In this document: piece after piece, positions 11,156-25,800 of the stretch | How the letters are laid out: each line of letters starts with the position of its first letter | Numbering within the stretch: the stretch's first letter is position 1 | Origin: Betaproteobacteria bacterium | GTDB lineage: Bacteria; Pseudomonadota; Gammaproteobacteria; Burkholderiales; UBA3065 | Direction: 5' to 3' | DNA: 44,025 nt | NCBI GenBank assembly: GCA_009927815.1 | Contig: RFMI01000062.1 | Coordinates: 1-44,025, forward strand | Position numbers and translations under genes: made by a program | The notes under the pieces: generated by a model | Told to the model about the DNA's origin: nothing | The model's input: the letters and a program-made list of their open reading frames with translations, nothing else | Database searches by the model: none

Positions 11156-11262
11156 GGGCTGGGTCTGGTGCTGGATGTTGGGTAGAATCGCGAAATTGTA
11201 GCCTAGCCACGGCGTCCGACCTCTGCGGTCGCCTGTCCGATCATGCGTCTGACCTGTCCGCC

Positions 11263-14200
11263 GTGCGCCTGACCCAGATCAAGCTCGCCGGCTTCAAGAG
11301 CTTCGTCGATCCCGTGGCGATTCCGGTGCCCGGACAGTTGGTGGGCGTGGTCGGGCCCAATGGCTGCGGCAAGTCCAACATCATCGATGCAGTGCGCTGG
11401 GTGCTCGGCGAGTCGGCGGCCGGCCGGCTGCGCGGCGAGTCGCTGCAGGACGTCATTTTCAACGGCTCGAGCGGGCGCAAACCGGTGGCGCGCGCGTCGG
11501 TGGAACTGCTGTTCGACAACCGCGAGGGACGGGCGCCCGGGCAGTGGCAGCCGTTTGCCGAGATTGCGGTGCGTCGGGTGCTCGAGCGCAACGGTGACTC
11601 GCAGTTCTTCATCAACAACCTCGCGGTGCGCAAGCGTGATGTTGGCGACCTGTTTTTGGGCACTGGCGTGGGCGCCCGCGCCTACGGCATCATCGAGCAG
11701 GGCATGGTCAACCGCATTGTCGAGGCGCGTCCCGAGGAGTTGCGCAACTTCCTCGAAGAAGCCGCCGGCGTGTCGCGCTACCGCGAGCGCCGAAGGAGAC
11801 CGAGGGCCGGCTGGGCGACGCCCGCATCAACCTCGACCGCGTCGAGGACGTGCTGCGCAGCCTTGATGAGCAAATCGCCCGTCTGACCACACAAGCCGCT
11901 GCCGCTCAGCGCTATCGCGATCTGTCTGCCGAGCTGAAGACGGTGCAGGCCACGCTGGTGGGTTTGCGGGCGTATCTGGCCAGCGAGCAGGCACGGGCCG
12001 CTGAGATCGAGGCCGCCGCCACCGAGACCGCGATTGAGGCACAAATGTCGCAGGTGCGCGCGCTCGAAGCCGATGTCGAGGCTCTGCGGCAGACGCAAGT
12101 TCACGCCGCCGATGAGCTCAGTTCCCGTCAAGCGGCAATGTATGCGGCCGGCGCCGAGGTCGCTCGCATCGAGCAGAGCCTGCAGCATGTGCAGCAGACT
12201 CGCGCGGCGCTCGACGCCCGCATTCGGGCCCAGCAGCAGCGCGAATCCGAGGAGACCGAGCGCGCGCGTCAGCTTGCCGCTGCGCAGGCCACCGTCGCCG
12301 ACGAAATTGCCGGGGCGCAGGCGCTGGCCGCCGACGCTACGCGCCGTCAGCACCAGGCCGAGTCCGACTGCAGCGCCGCTGAATCGGCTGAGGCCGGGGC
12401 GCAGCAGGCGCTGGGGGAGATCGCAAGCCAGCGCCAGAGTGCCCGCAGCGCAGTGCAGACCGCCGAGTCCGAGGTGCGCATGGTTGGCCAGCGGCTCGAC
12501 ACCATCGCCCGCCAGCTGGCGCGGCTCGAATCGGAGATCGCGGCTGCGGCAGCCGACGGCAGTGCTGCCGACGATGCGGCGGCCGACTCCCGACTGGCCG
12601 ACCTGCAGCGCATGCTCGACGAGCAGACCGCCCTGGGGCAGTCATTGCAGGGCGAGATCAGCGCACGCGAGCCAGAGTTGGCCGTGTTGCGCGACGAGTT
12701 GACGCAACTGACTCGCGACCTCGCTGCCGCCCAAGCCCGCGCCGAATCGCTGGATGCGCTGCGCCGTCAGCAGGGCGCTGGGCTCGATCCCTGGCTCAAG
12801 ACACGCGGCTTGTCCGCGGCGCCTCGGCTGCTCGATGGTTTGCGGGTCGTGGCGGGTTGGGAGGCGGCTTTCGAGGTGGCGCTTGGGGCACGCCTGCAGG
12901 CGCGGCAGGTGCAGTCGATCACCGATCACAGCAGCGATGAGTTGCCACCCACGCTGGCTTTGATCGAGGCCGGTGCCAGTGATGCACGGTCGGCTGACGC
13001 GTCGGACGGCCTGACGCCGCTGGTGACCCGGCTGCAGGCGTGTCCAGCCGGTCTGGCCGCGTCGCTGCATGCGGCGCTGGCTGGCGTCTTCTGTGCTGAC
13101 GACCTCGCCAGCGCCTTGCGGGACCGCGGGCGTTTGCGCGACGGCGAGTCGCTGGTGTGCCCGAACGGCGTGCTGGTGTGGCGGCATGGCCTGCTGGTGG
13201 GTGGGCAGGGCGGGCAACTCTCGGTCCAGGCCGATTGGCTGACCCAGACCGCGCGGGTCGCCGAACTGGTTGCAGCCCGAGCGCCGCTGCAGGTCCGCCT
13301 AGAGGACGCGCAGGTGGCCCAGCGCCGCGACCAGCAGCAATGGCAGGCACTGCAACCGACCCTCGAGCAGACCCGTCGGGAGTTGCGAGGCCTCGAGGTG
13401 GCCGCTGCCCGCCGGCGCGAGGCGCAGGCGCAGGCGCAGGCGCGGCGCCAGGCCATTACCAGCGAACAAGCGCATCTGCAGTCGGATCAGCACGTGCAGC
13501 AGGACACGCTGTTGCGGGCGCAGGCCGAGGTTGCGGCGATGGCCGGCGAGGCGGCCGCCTTCGACGCGAGCTGGCAGGATGCGCAGACCGCTGCTGCCGA
13601 ATCGCGGGCCACCGCGCAGTCGGCGCGTGAGCGTCGTCGCCAAGCAGAGCGCGCTGCCCAAGAGGCGGCCTACCGCGTGCAGACCCTGCAGTCACGGGCT
13701 GCCGAGCTCGAGGCCAGCCGCGTCCAGGCGACGCAACGGGTGCAGCAACTGGCGGACGAGCTGGCCACTCTGCGTGCCGAGTCTGCGGCGCTGGAGGACC
13801 AGACCCTGCCGGCCAGTTTGGCGGAGGCGGTGCAGGCGCGTTTGCAGTCCGAGAGCGACCTGCAGACTGCTCGCGAGGCCAGCGAGGCAGCAGTGACGGC
13901 GCTGCGCGAGTCGGAGCAGCAGCGCATGGTCGCAGAACACGCTTTGACTCCGCTGCGCGAGCAACTGGCAACCTTGCGGGCGCGAATCGAGGCGGCGGTG
14001 CTGCAGCGAGGCCAGCAGCTCGATCTGCTGACAGGGATGGGGGTGGCGCCGCAGGCGGTCGATGTCCCCGAAGATCTCGATGAGGAGCCGCTGCGCCGCC
14101 GCGTCGGGCGTCTGCAGCGCGATATCGAGGCGCTTGGCGACGTCAACCTGGCGGCGATCGCCGAACTGGCCGAAGCCAGCGAGCGACGGGGCTTTCTGGA

Positions 14201-14747
14201 TGCGCAGGCGACCGACTTGCGCGCTGCCATCGGCACGCTGGAGGACGCCATCCGCCGCATCGACCGCGACAGTCGCGAGCGGCTGCAGCACACCTTCGAC
14301 GAGGTCAACCGTGGCCTGGCCGATTTGTTTCCAGCCATGTTCGGCGGCGGTGAGGCGCGCCTCGAACTCACCGGCGACGAGATTCTCGATGCTGGTCTGC
14401 ACCTGACAGCCCATCCGCCGGGCAAGCGCAACACCAGCCTAGCGCTGCTCTCCGGCGGTGAAAAAGCGCTCACCGCGCTGGCGTTGGTGTTTGCCCTGTT
14501 CCGCCTCAATCCGGCCCCGTTCTGCTTGCTCGACGAGGTCGACGCGCCTCTCGACGACAGCAACACCGAGCGTTTTTGCCAGCTGGTGCGGCGCATGTCG
14601 GCGCAGACGCAGTTCTTGTTCATCACCCACAACAAGGTGACGATGGAGATGGCCGCCCAGCTGGTCGGGGTGACCATGCCTGAGCCTGGCGTGTCGCGGG
14701 TGGTGGCAGTCGATGTCGCCGAGGCGGTGCGTTTGGCGGCGGCTTGA
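11263..14747 (+). CDS. smc: Chromosome segregation ATPase SMC (apparent frameshift near 11793)
   Basis: SMC is the long coiled-coil ATPase of the bacterial condensin (with ScpA/ScpB). The N-terminal head has Walker [19 protein letters not shown] (from about residue 31). Two Ala/Gln/Arg-rich coiled coils flank a hinge (near 12830-13230: [20 protein letters not shown]). The C-terminal head has the ABC signature [18 protein letters not shown], Walker [16 protein letters not shown] and the H-loop [11 protein letters not shown]. The frame breaks in YRERR: one missing A in the run at 11793-11794 restores [20 protein letters not shown], giving 1161 aa, matching Pseudomonas SMC. The start GTG 11263 gives [17 protein letters not shown], the family start. 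It heads the smc-zipA-ligA block. Confidence 0.95.
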
Positions 14748-14769
14748 GCAGGCTCGCGCGTCTCGGCCG

Positions 14770-14775
14770 TATAAT
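14770..14775 (+). promoter_or_regulatory. Candidate -10 box upstream of zipA
   Basis: A perfect TATAAT lies 38 bp before the zipA ATG in the 66-bp smc-zipA gap. The best -35 candidate, TTGAGC at 14744-14749, is 20 bp away, which is long, so the promoter is only possible. Confidence 0.4.
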
Positions 14776-14813
14776 CAAGTGATTGGCGGACAATTCGAGA
14801 GTGATTTTCAGAT

Positions 14814-18737
<3,924 letters not shown>

Positions 18738-18738
<1 letters not shown>

Positions 18739-19477
18739 TGCTGGCCATCATCGGTGGAAGCGGCTTCGACAGCAGCGCTGTGCTGCAAGAGCCTCGCGAG
18801 ATGCTGGAGACCACGCGTTTTGGCGAGCCCTCGGCGCCCCTGTGGTCGGCTCGCTTGGCGCCACCCGGGTGATTGTGCTGGCGCGCCACGGGCGTCCGCA
18901 TCGCATTCCGCCGCATCGGATCAACTACCGCGCCAACATCCTCGCGCTGCGCCAAGCCGGCGTGCGGCGTGTGGTGGCGGTGGCGTCGGTCGGCGGTATT
19001 GCGGCCGGTCTGGGTGCCGGCGCCGTGATTGTTCCCGATCAGATCATCGATTACACGCACTCGCGCGACCACACTTTTTGCGACGATGGCAGCGACCCGC
19101 TTCGCCACATCGACTTCACCCAGCCGTTCGACACCGACCTGCGCGAGCGTTTGATCGACGCCGCGCATCGGCTTGGCATCTCGGCGCGATCTGGCGGCAC
19201 CTACGCCGCCACGCAAGGGCCGCGACTGGAGACCGCCGCCGAGATTCGGCGCCTGCAGCGCGACGGCGCCGATATGGTCGGCATGACCGGGATGCCGGAA
19301 GCCGCGCTGGCTCGAGAAGCCGGTTTGGCCTATGCCATGTTGGCGGTGGTGGCCAACGACGCGGCGGGTATCGGCGAGAGTGCCGAGCGCGTCTCGCTGG
19401 ATGCTGCACACACTGCTTTCGCGGCGGCTATGCAGCAGGTCGTGCGCATCGTGCAGCACCTGGCGGAGGACCTCTGA
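18738..19477 (+). CDS. S-methyl-5'-thioinosine/thioadenosine phosphorylase (apparent frameshift near 18840)
   Basis: This is a trimeric purine nucleoside phosphorylase of the MtnP family, which cleaves methylthio-nucleosides from polyamine synthesis to a purine base and 5-methylthioribose 1-phosphate. Visible motifs are [49 protein letters not shown] and [18 protein letters not shown]. The base-site region reads [10 protein letters not shown], unlike the TDYD motif of adenosine-specific MTAPs. This suggests a 6-oxopurine (methylthioinosine) preference, as in the Pseudomonas PA3004 enzyme (inference). The frame breaks in the C run at 18837-18840: one more C gives [19 protein letters not shown] and 246 aa. 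Start and stop overlap hpt and def by one base each. Confidence 0.88.
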
Positions 19478-20010
19478 TGGCTGTGCGGCCAGTATTGCGA
19501 ATGGGCGACCCGCGGTTGCTGCAGGTCTCGGCGCCGGTCAGCACCTTTGGCACGCCTGAGTTGCGCGAGCTGGTGCACGACCTGCAAGACACCATGGCGG
19601 CGCTCAACGGCGCAGGCATCGCTGCGCCTCAGATCGGCGTGTTGCTGCAAGTGGTGATCTTTGGCGTGGGCAGCAATCCGCGCTATCCCGACGCCGACCA
19701 AGTGCCCTACACCGTCCTTTGCAATCCGGCCATTACGCCGCTCGACGATGCGGAGGAGGAGGGCTGGGAGGGCTGCCTGTCGGTGCCGGGGATGCGTGGT
19801 GTCGTGCCGCGTCACGCAAGGGTGCGTTACACCGGTTGCGACCTCGACGGCAACCCGATCGACCGCACGGTCGCGGGCTTCCATGCCCGCGTGGTCCAGC
19901 ACGAGTGCGACCACCTCTGGGGCATCCTCTACCCGATGCGCGTCCGTGACATGAGCCGGTTCGGTTTTACCGAGGCGCTGTTTCCTGGACAGGTTATCGC
20001 CGACGACTAA
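19477..20010 (+). CDS. def: Peptide deformylase
   Basis: Peptide deformylase removes the N-terminal formyl group from nascent proteins at the ribosome exit. The 177-aa protein has all three metal-site motifs: [23 protein letters not shown] (metal-ligand Cys) and QHECDHLWG (two His ligands and the catalytic Glu). ATG 19477 overlaps the preceding stop by one base and has GGAGGA at 19465-19470. It is the last gene of the smc-to-def run and converges on sppA with a 37-bp gap that holds no convincing terminator. A second def near fmt is usual in such genomes but lies outside this window. Confidence 0.95.
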   Translation: MAVRPVLRMGDPRLLQVSAPVSTFGTPELRELVHDLQDTMAALNGAGIAAPQIGVLLQVVIFGVGSNPRYPDADQVPYTVLCNPAITPLDDAEEEGWEGCLSVPGMRGVVPRHARVRYTGCDLDGNPIDRTVAGFHARVVQHECDHLWGILYPMRVRDMSRFGFTEALFPGQVIADD

Positions 20011-20047
20011 GTGGCCCGGCAGATCGTCTGGGCGACGTCGCGGTGCT

Positions 20048-21004
20048 CTACCGAACCTCGAGACTGCCCAGCGCCTTTGCCAAGGCGGCGCCAGCGGTCG
20101 CGCCCAGTCGCCGCGCGAAGCGCTCGCTGAAATCCGGTTTCTGCGTGTAATCGACGACGTCTTCGGCTTTGAACACGTCGCGAGCGACGCTGTCGGTGCT
20201 GCCGATGGCGTCGGCCAGGCCCAGGTCTACGGCCTGCGTGCCGGTCCACATCAGGCCGCCGAATAGACGAGCGTCCGGCTTGAGCCGCTGCCCGCGGCCA
20301 CGTTTGACCGCGTCGATGAAATGCGCGTGGATGTCGTCGAGCAGGCGCCGGGCGTGCGCCACCTCGTCCGGTTTGACCGGCGAGAACGGGTCGAGAAAGG
20401 CTTTGTTCTCGCCCGCGGTGAGCAATCGGCGTTCGACACCGAGGCGCTCCATACCACCGGTGAAGCCGAATCCATTCATGATCACACCGATCGAACCCAC
20501 GATGCTCGACGGGTTGACGTAGATGCGGTCGGCGGCTGCGGCGATGTAGTAACCGCCCGAGGCGCAAATGTCCTGCACCACTGCGTGCAAGGGGACGTCG
20601 GGGTGTAGCTGGCGCAGCCGGCGGACCTCGCGGTAGATCAGATCGGATTGCACCGGGCTGCCGCCCGGGCTATCGATCTGCAGCAGCACGCCGCGCGTGT
20701 TCTCGTCCTTGAAAGCGGACTGCAATGCTTCAATCACGTGGTCCGCGGAGACTTCGCCATCCGCTTCGATCACGCCCTCGATGCGCACCAGCGCCGTGTG
20801 CGGTTTGCCGTGACCAGCGGGTTCGCCGCCGAGGCTGGCCACCACCAGCACCGCGCCCAGCAAGATCAAGCTGTTGATGCTGCGGAAGGCGATGCTCCAG
20901 CGTCGCGCGCGGCGTTTTTCGTCCAGCGCTTCACGGGCCAAGTCGACCAGGATGTCGCGGGCCGGATCGGTGGACTGAAGGGAGTGCGGGTTCGGGTCGG
21001 TCAT
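20048..21004 (-). CDS. sppA: Signal peptide peptidase SppA-type S49 protease
   Basis: This is a short-form (one-domain) S49 serine protease of the inner membrane that degrades cleaved signal peptides. The 318-aa protein has one membrane segment near residues 38-58 (SINSLILLGAVLVVASLGG) and the protease domain with VLLQIDSPGGSPVQSDLI, the nucleophile serine in CASGGYYIAAAADRI and the general-base lysine in GENKAFLDPFSPVK. ATG 21004 (MTDPNPHS) is preferred to an upstream start, which would add an unconserved basic extension into the neighbouring gene. The order rluC, HAD phosphatase, sppA matches Pseudomonas. Confidence 0.93.
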   Translation of the reverse strand: MTDPNPHSLQSTDPARDILVDLAREALDEKRRARRWSIAFRSINSLILLGAVLVVASLGGEPAGHGKPHTALVRIEGVIEADGEVSADHVIEALQSAFKDENTRGVLLQIDSPGGSPVQSDLIYREVRRLRQLHPDVPLHAVVQDICASGGYYIAAAADRIYVNPSSIVGSIGVIMNGFGFTGGMERLGVERRLLTAGENKAFLDPFSPVKPDEVAHARRLLDDIHAHFIDAVKRGRGQRLKPDARLFGGLMWTGTQAVDLGLADAIGSTDSVARDVFKAEDVVDYTQKPDFSERFARRLGATAGAALAKALGSLEVR

Positions 21005-21012
21005 GGACAGTG

Positions 21013-21693
21013 TTATAGCGCAGCGACGGGTTCGTGGGTGCGCAACCAGCGATCGAGTTGACCGTAGTCGTCGCACAGGATGCGGGTGGCGGGTCCGTGC
21101 AGCGCTTCGCGCGGGTGCGCGCCAAAGGTCACACCGACAAAGGCAGTTCCCGCCGATTCGGCCATCAGCCGGTCATGGCTGGTGTCGCCGATCATCAGCG
21201 TGCGCGAGGGGCTCACGCTGAACTCGTCCATCAGCTCGAGCAGCATCGCCGGATGCGGCTTGGGGTGGGTCTCGTCGGCGCAGCGCGATCCGTGGAATAG
21301 CGGGCCGAGGCCGGTGGTGCCGAACTGCCGGTCAAGTCCAGCGCGGCTTTTGCCGGTGGCGACAGCCAGTCCGCTGCCGCGAATGCTGAGCCAGCCGAGC
21401 AGGTCGCGGGCGCCGCTGAAAGGCTGGATCACGCCGCCGGCGTCGCGGCCGACGAAGATGCGCTTGTAGTGCGCGACCACGTCGAGCAGCACGCCATGCG
21501 CCACGCCAGGGAAACAATAGGCCAGCGCATCGTCCAGACCCAGCCCGATGACATGTCGGGCGTCATCCAGCGACGGGCGGGGTGCGCCAGCAGCGTCCGC
21601 TGCGTCGAGGATGCACTGGGCGATGAGTCCGGCCGAGTCGACCACGGTGCCGTCCCAGTCGAACACGATCAGGTCGAAATCAGTGGCTGCCAT
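21013..21693 (-). CDS. HAD-superfamily phosphatase (phosphoglycolate phosphatase-like)
   Basis: This is a subfamily-IA haloacid-dehalogenase hydrolase. Motif I is LIVFDWDGTVVDS (catalytic DxD), motif II is VATGKS, motif III is HPKPHPAM and motif IV is MIGDTSHDRLMAESAG. The 226-aa length and the alpha-helical cap after motif I fit the Gph/PGP group. The substrate is not known. Homologues always next to rluC are often annotated as phosphoglycolate phosphatase-like without proof. It overlaps the end of rluC by 14 nt and ends 8 bp before sppA, so the three genes probably form one transcript. Confidence 0.88.
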   Translation of the reverse strand: MAATDFDLIVFDWDGTVVDSAGLIAQCILDAADAAGAPRPSLDDARHVIGLGLDDALAYCFPGVAHGVLLDVVAHYKRIFVGRDAGGVIQPFSGARDLLGWLSIRGSGLAVATGKSRAGLDRQFGTTGLGPLFHGSRCADETHPKPHPAMLLELMDEFSVSPSRTLMIGDTSHDRLMAESAGTAFVGVTFGAHPREALHGPATRILCDDYGQLDRWLRTHEPVAAL

Positions 21694-22726
21694 GGCTGTC
21701 TCCGCCTAGGGCTGCGTCAAGCCGGTCGACAAATCCTTGCAGAGCAGGCGGCAAGGGCGCGGTGACGGTCATCGGCTCGCCGCTGGCGGGGTGGGTGAAC
21801 GTCATCTGGTGGGCGTGCAGGAACATCCGCTTAAGACCCTGCTTGGCCAGCGTCCGGTTCCATTCGAAGTCGCCATATTTGTCGTCACCGGCGATCGGGT
21901 GGCCGGTGTGTTGCAAGTGGACGCGGATCTGGTGGGTACGACCCGTCAGAAGCTCGCAGTCGAGCAGGCAAGCGTCCGGCCAGCGTTGTTGCAACCGGAA
22001 TACGGTCTCGCTGGCCTGACCGTCGGCCGACACACTCACCCGCCGTTCGCCGTCGGCGTTGACGTACTTGTGCAAAGCCGCCCGCACCGTACGCTTGTCG
22101 TCGCGCCATGCGCCATCGACCAGCGCGAGATAGTGTTTGTCGGTGGCGCCGTCGCGCAACTCGTCATGCAGGCGCCGCAGCGCCGAGCGTTTTTTGGCCA
22201 GCAGCAGTACGCCAGAGGTTTCGCGGTCAAGGCGATGCACCAGCTCGAGGTCGCGCAATTCGGGCCGCGCCATCCGCACCTGTTCGATCAGGCCGAAGCT
22301 CACGCCGCTGCCGCCATGCACGGCCACGCCAGCCGGCTTGTCGACGATCAGCAGGTGTGCGTCCTCGAACAGCAGCGGGAAGTCGCGTGGCGGCGCCGCG
22401 CGCGTGTCATCGCGCTCGGCGATGCGCACCGGCGGGACGCGCACCGTCTGACCGATGGCCAGCTTGTGCTCGGGCTTGACTCGGCCGCCGTCAACCCGCA
22501 CCTCGCCACTGCGCAGGATCCGGTAGATGTGGCTCTTCGGCACGCCCTTAAGCAGGCGGGTGAGAAAGTTGTCGACGCGCTGGCCGTCGCTGCCCTCGTC
22601 GACGGTGACCAAGCTTACTTGCGCCGCACTGACGATATCTTTACGCGGAGGCGCTGAAGTCCCTATACTTGGTGCTCCACCCGGTTGGGTCCGGGCCGGA
22701 CGATTTCCCTGGTTAATGTCGTTCAC
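21680..22726 (-). CDS. rluC: 23S rRNA pseudouridine synthase RluC
   Basis: RluC makes pseudouridines 955, 2504 and 2580 (E. coli numbering) in 23S rRNA. The 348-aa protein has an N-terminal S4 RNA-binding domain (QRVDNFLTRLLKGVPKSHI) and the RluA-family catalytic domain with the active aspartate in ELVHRLDRETSGVLLLAKK, followed by LLTGRTHQIRVHLQHTGHPI. The only usable start is GTG 22726, which gives a low-complexity extension of about 37 residues before the S4 domain. It is divergent from rne, as in E. coli and Pseudomonas, and a possible rne promoter lies inside its 5' end. Confidence 0.94.
   Translation of the reverse strand: MNDINQGNRPARTQPGGAPSIGTSAPPRKDIVSAAQVSLVTVDEGSDGQRVDNFLTRLLKGVPKSHIYRILRSGEVRVDGGRVKPEHKLAIGQTVRVPPVRIAERDDTRAAPPRDFPLLFEDAHLLIVDKPAGVAVHGGSGVSFGLIEQVRMARPELRDLELVHRLDRETSGVLLLAKKRSALRRLHDELRDGATDKHYLALVDGAWRDDKRTVRAALHKYVNADGERRVSVSADGQASETVFRLQQRWPDACLLDCELLTGRTHQIRVHLQHTGHPIAGDDKYGDFEWNRTLAKQGLKRMFLHAHQMTFTHPASGEPMTVTAPLPPALQGFVDRLDAALGGDSHGSH
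22641..22669 (+). promoter_or_regulatory. Candidate rne promoter inside the rluC 5' end
   Basis: On plus, a weak -35 box TTACGC (22641-22646) is 17 bp from a good -10 box TATACT (22664-22669). If used, the rne leader would be about 430 nt. The call rests on the -10 box and spacing. Confidence 0.4.
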
Positions 22727-23102
22727 CAGCTGCGTTTAGCGGACAAGCAACGAGTCTACCCAAGATTGCGTGCTCGAGACCGACAAGGTTTTCGGGCGGC
22801 GTCCAAGGCCCAAGTGATGGCGCGCCGCGCTGTCGGCCCCGATTGGTGAGGACCTGAGTCCCCGATCGCAGCCACAGCAGAGCTCCGCAGGCAGGTGCCG
22901 GCTTCAGTCGGCCCCCGCGTGAGATGGTCCGTCAACGGCTGAACGCGCCACCCTGGCATTGAGTGTCTGTGCTGACCATCCGGAAGTCCCCCGACGATAG
23001 CGTTTCTACCCGTGCTGCCCAAGCAGCCGCGGGTTTTGTCGCGTCGCGACCGACGACTGGCTGACGGCTGATACGTCCCGCTCGAGCGCGCGGGAGAGTG
23101 AA
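22727..23102 (+). promoter_or_regulatory. Long structured rne leader (376 bp, no gene)
   Basis: This gap between the divergent rluC and rne starts holds no convincing gene. Several potential hairpins are visible on plus: GGAC-CTGA-GTCC at 22850-22861, a long-range pair GATGGTC (22923-22929) with GACCATC (22974-22980), and a strong stem built on GCTGC/GCAGC with outer CCCG/CGGG and a TTTT tail (23008-23037) that looks like a terminator about 65 nt before the ATG. In E. coli the 361-nt rne leader mediates RNase E autoregulation. A similar role here is inference from position and structure, not from sequence similarity. Confidence 0.45.
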
Positions 23103-25795
23103 ATGAAGCGCATGTTGTTCAATGCGACGCAGGCCGAAGAGCTGCGCGTCGCCATCGTCGATGGTCAGAAGCTGATCGACCTCGACATCGAAACCGCTGG
23201 CCGCGAGCAGCGCAAATCCAACATCTACAAGGCAAGGATCACCCGCGTCGAGCCGAGTCTCGAAGCGGTGTTCGTCGATTACGGCACCGACCGCCACGGT
23301 TTTTTGCCGTTCAAAGAGATCACCAAGAGTGGTCTTGCCAGCGACGCCGAGCCTGTTAAGGGCCGGCCCGCGGACTGGATCAAGGAAGGCCTTGAGCTGA
23401 TCGTTCAGGTCGACAAGGACGAGCGCGGCAACAAGGGTGCGGCGCTCACCACCTACATCAGTCTGGCAGGTCGCTATCTGGTGCTGATGCCCAACAACCC
23501 GCGCGGCGGTGGCGTCAGCCGCCGCATCGAGGGCGAGGACCGCAACGAGCTGCGCGACCTGATCGCCCAGCTCGAGATTCCTGCCGGCATGAGTGTGATC
23601 GCGCGCACCGCAGGCATCGGCCGGGCGCTCGAAGAGCTGCAGTGGGACCTCAACTACCTGCTGCAACTGTGGCGCGCCATCGAGGGCGCCGCCGACAGCG
23701 CGCCGGGTCCGTTCTTGATTTACCAAGAATCGAGCCTGGTCATTCGCGCCATCCGCGATTACTTCACCGCCGACATCGGCGAGATCCTCATCGACACCCG
23801 GCTATTCACGAGCAGGCCGAGCAGTTCATGAGCCACGTGATGCCGGCCAACGTCAATCGCGTCAAGCTCTACAAGGACGACGTGCCGCTGTTCTCGCGCT
23901 TCCAGATCGAGCACCAGATCGAGACCGCGTACTCGCGGCAGGTCAACCTGCCGTCGGGTGGCGCCATTGTCATCGACCACACCGAAGCGCTGGTCGCGGT
24001 GGACGTCAACTCGGCGCGTTCGACCCGCGGTTCGGACATCGAGGAGACCGCCTTCCGCACCAACCTCGAAGCTGCCGACGAAGTCGCTCGCCAGCTGCGA
24101 CTGCGCGACCTTGGCGGTCTGGTGGTGATCGACTTCATCGACATGGAGTCGGCGAAGAACCAGCGCGACGTGGAGAACCGTCTCAAGGACGCGCTGCATC
24201 TGGACCGCGCCCGCGTGCAGATGGGCAAGATCTCGCGCTTCGGCATGCTCGAGCTGTCGCGTCAGCGGCTGCGTCCAGCCTTGTCGGAGGGCAGCCATAT
24301 CCCGTGTCCGCGCTGCCACGGCACTGGGTTTGTGCGCGACACCGAATCGACCGCGCTGCACGTCCTGCGCATCCTGCAAGAAGAGTCGATGAAGGAGAAC
24401 ACGGCGGCTGTGCACGTGCAGGTTCCGGTGGATGTCGGCACCTTCCTGCTCAACGAGAAGCGCAATGAGATCTGGGGCATGGAAGCGCGCCTCAAGGTCA
24501 ATGTGGTGGTGATTCCGAACTCGCACCTTGAGACGCCGAATTACGAGATCAAGCGTCTGCGTCACGACGACCTCAAAGACGCCGATCAGACCATCGCCAG
24601 CTACCAGATGGTCGAGGAGCCTGCGGAGCCGGAGCAGGCGCAGCGCAACAAGGATCGCGAGCCGCAACGGCAGGAGGCCGCTGTTAAGGGCATCACTCCG
24701 GCTCAGCCGGCGCCTGTGGTGGCTGAGGCTGCAGCCGCCCCGGTGGCGCCGCCGCCATCGTCGGGTGGTGGCTTCCTGAGCAAACTGTTCGGCTGGTTGG
24801 CGCCCAAGGCGCCAACGCCAGCACCGGCGCCGGTGGTTGCTGAACCCGCGGCCCGCCCCGAGCGCGACGGTGGCCGTGGTGGACGCGGTCGCGGCGAGCG
24901 TGGTGGACGTGGTCGTGGCCGTGGCGAAGGTGGTCGTGGTGAGCGCAGCGAATCGGCCGAGGGTCGTAGCGAGCGCAGCGAATCGCGTCAGACCGAGGGC
25001 CGTGGTGGCCGTGGTCGTGGCGAGGGCCGTGGCGCCGAAGCCCGTGCTGAGCGCGCTGAGAGTGCCGCTGCCGAGCGTCCGCAGGTGCCGGCGAGCGATA
25101 CCGCAGCGGTTGAGGCAGCTGCCGGTGAGGGCCGCTCACGCCGTCGTCGTCGCCGCCGCGGCGGCGGTGGCGGTGGTCGGGACGCCGAGAGCGACGTCGC
25201 GGTTAGCGCAACCAAGGTTGACATGGTCAATGACGAGGTTGAATCGAACGACGCTGACGTCGTGGTCGGTCTGGACGAGATCGTTCCGGTTGAGACCGTA
25301 GACAACGGTGCGCCATCGGAGTCGCCGGCTAGCGAGGCAGCGCCAACCGGTGCGCGGGGCTCGCGTCAGCGTCGGCCGCGCCGCGCCGAGTCGCCGGCTG
25401 ACGCACCAGTCGAAGCGCCCGAGGACGCTAGCGCTGACCTGGCGGCTGAGGCGGCATCGCCGGTGGTCGAGGCCGTCGCTGATCAGCCGGCTGCGCCTGT
25501 AGCCGAACCGGTCGCTGCCCCTTTGGCCGAATCGGTCGCCGAGCCCGTGGCCGCCGCTGAGCCCGCCGTCGACGCACCCGCGCCACGTCGACGCAGCCGT
25601 GCCGCGCCGAAGATCGAGATCCCGGTTGATCCCAACCTTGAACAGGTTGAGACGGTCGCGGTTGCGGTGCCGGCACCAGTGGCTGAGGTCGAAGCCGAGC
25701 CTGCCAAACCTCGCCGTCCGCGCGCCCGCCGCGCGCCGGCAGCCAAAGTGGTCGACGAGCCGCTGGAGCAGGTCGAGACCCGCAACGGCGAGTAG
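23103..25795 (+). CDS. rne: Ribonuclease E (apparent frameshift near 23800)
   Basis: RNase E is the endonuclease that starts most mRNA decay, processes rRNA and tRNA and scaffolds the degradosome. The 897-aa protein has the S1 domain ([23 protein letters not shown]), the DNase I-like catalytic core ([30 protein letters not shown]), and the Zn-link cysteines in [10 protein letters not shown] (Cys402, Cys405). [15 protein letters not shown] segment near residue 558 has the look and place of the E. coli membrane-targeting helix. After it comes an Arg-Gly-rich region, an Arg cluster ([14 protein letters not shown]) and an acidic Ala/Pro/Glu tail. The frame breaks at GG 23800-23801; one more G joins IDTR to [25 protein letters not shown] precedes the ATG. 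ygfZ follows by 5 bp. Confidence 0.95.
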
Positions 25796-25800
25796 GCACG

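Noticed and set aside
11156-11262. Possible preQ1 riboswitch upstream of queF
   Set aside because: I looked for a preQ1-I-like stem with an A-rich tail and a loop close to the ribosome binding site and found none in the gap.
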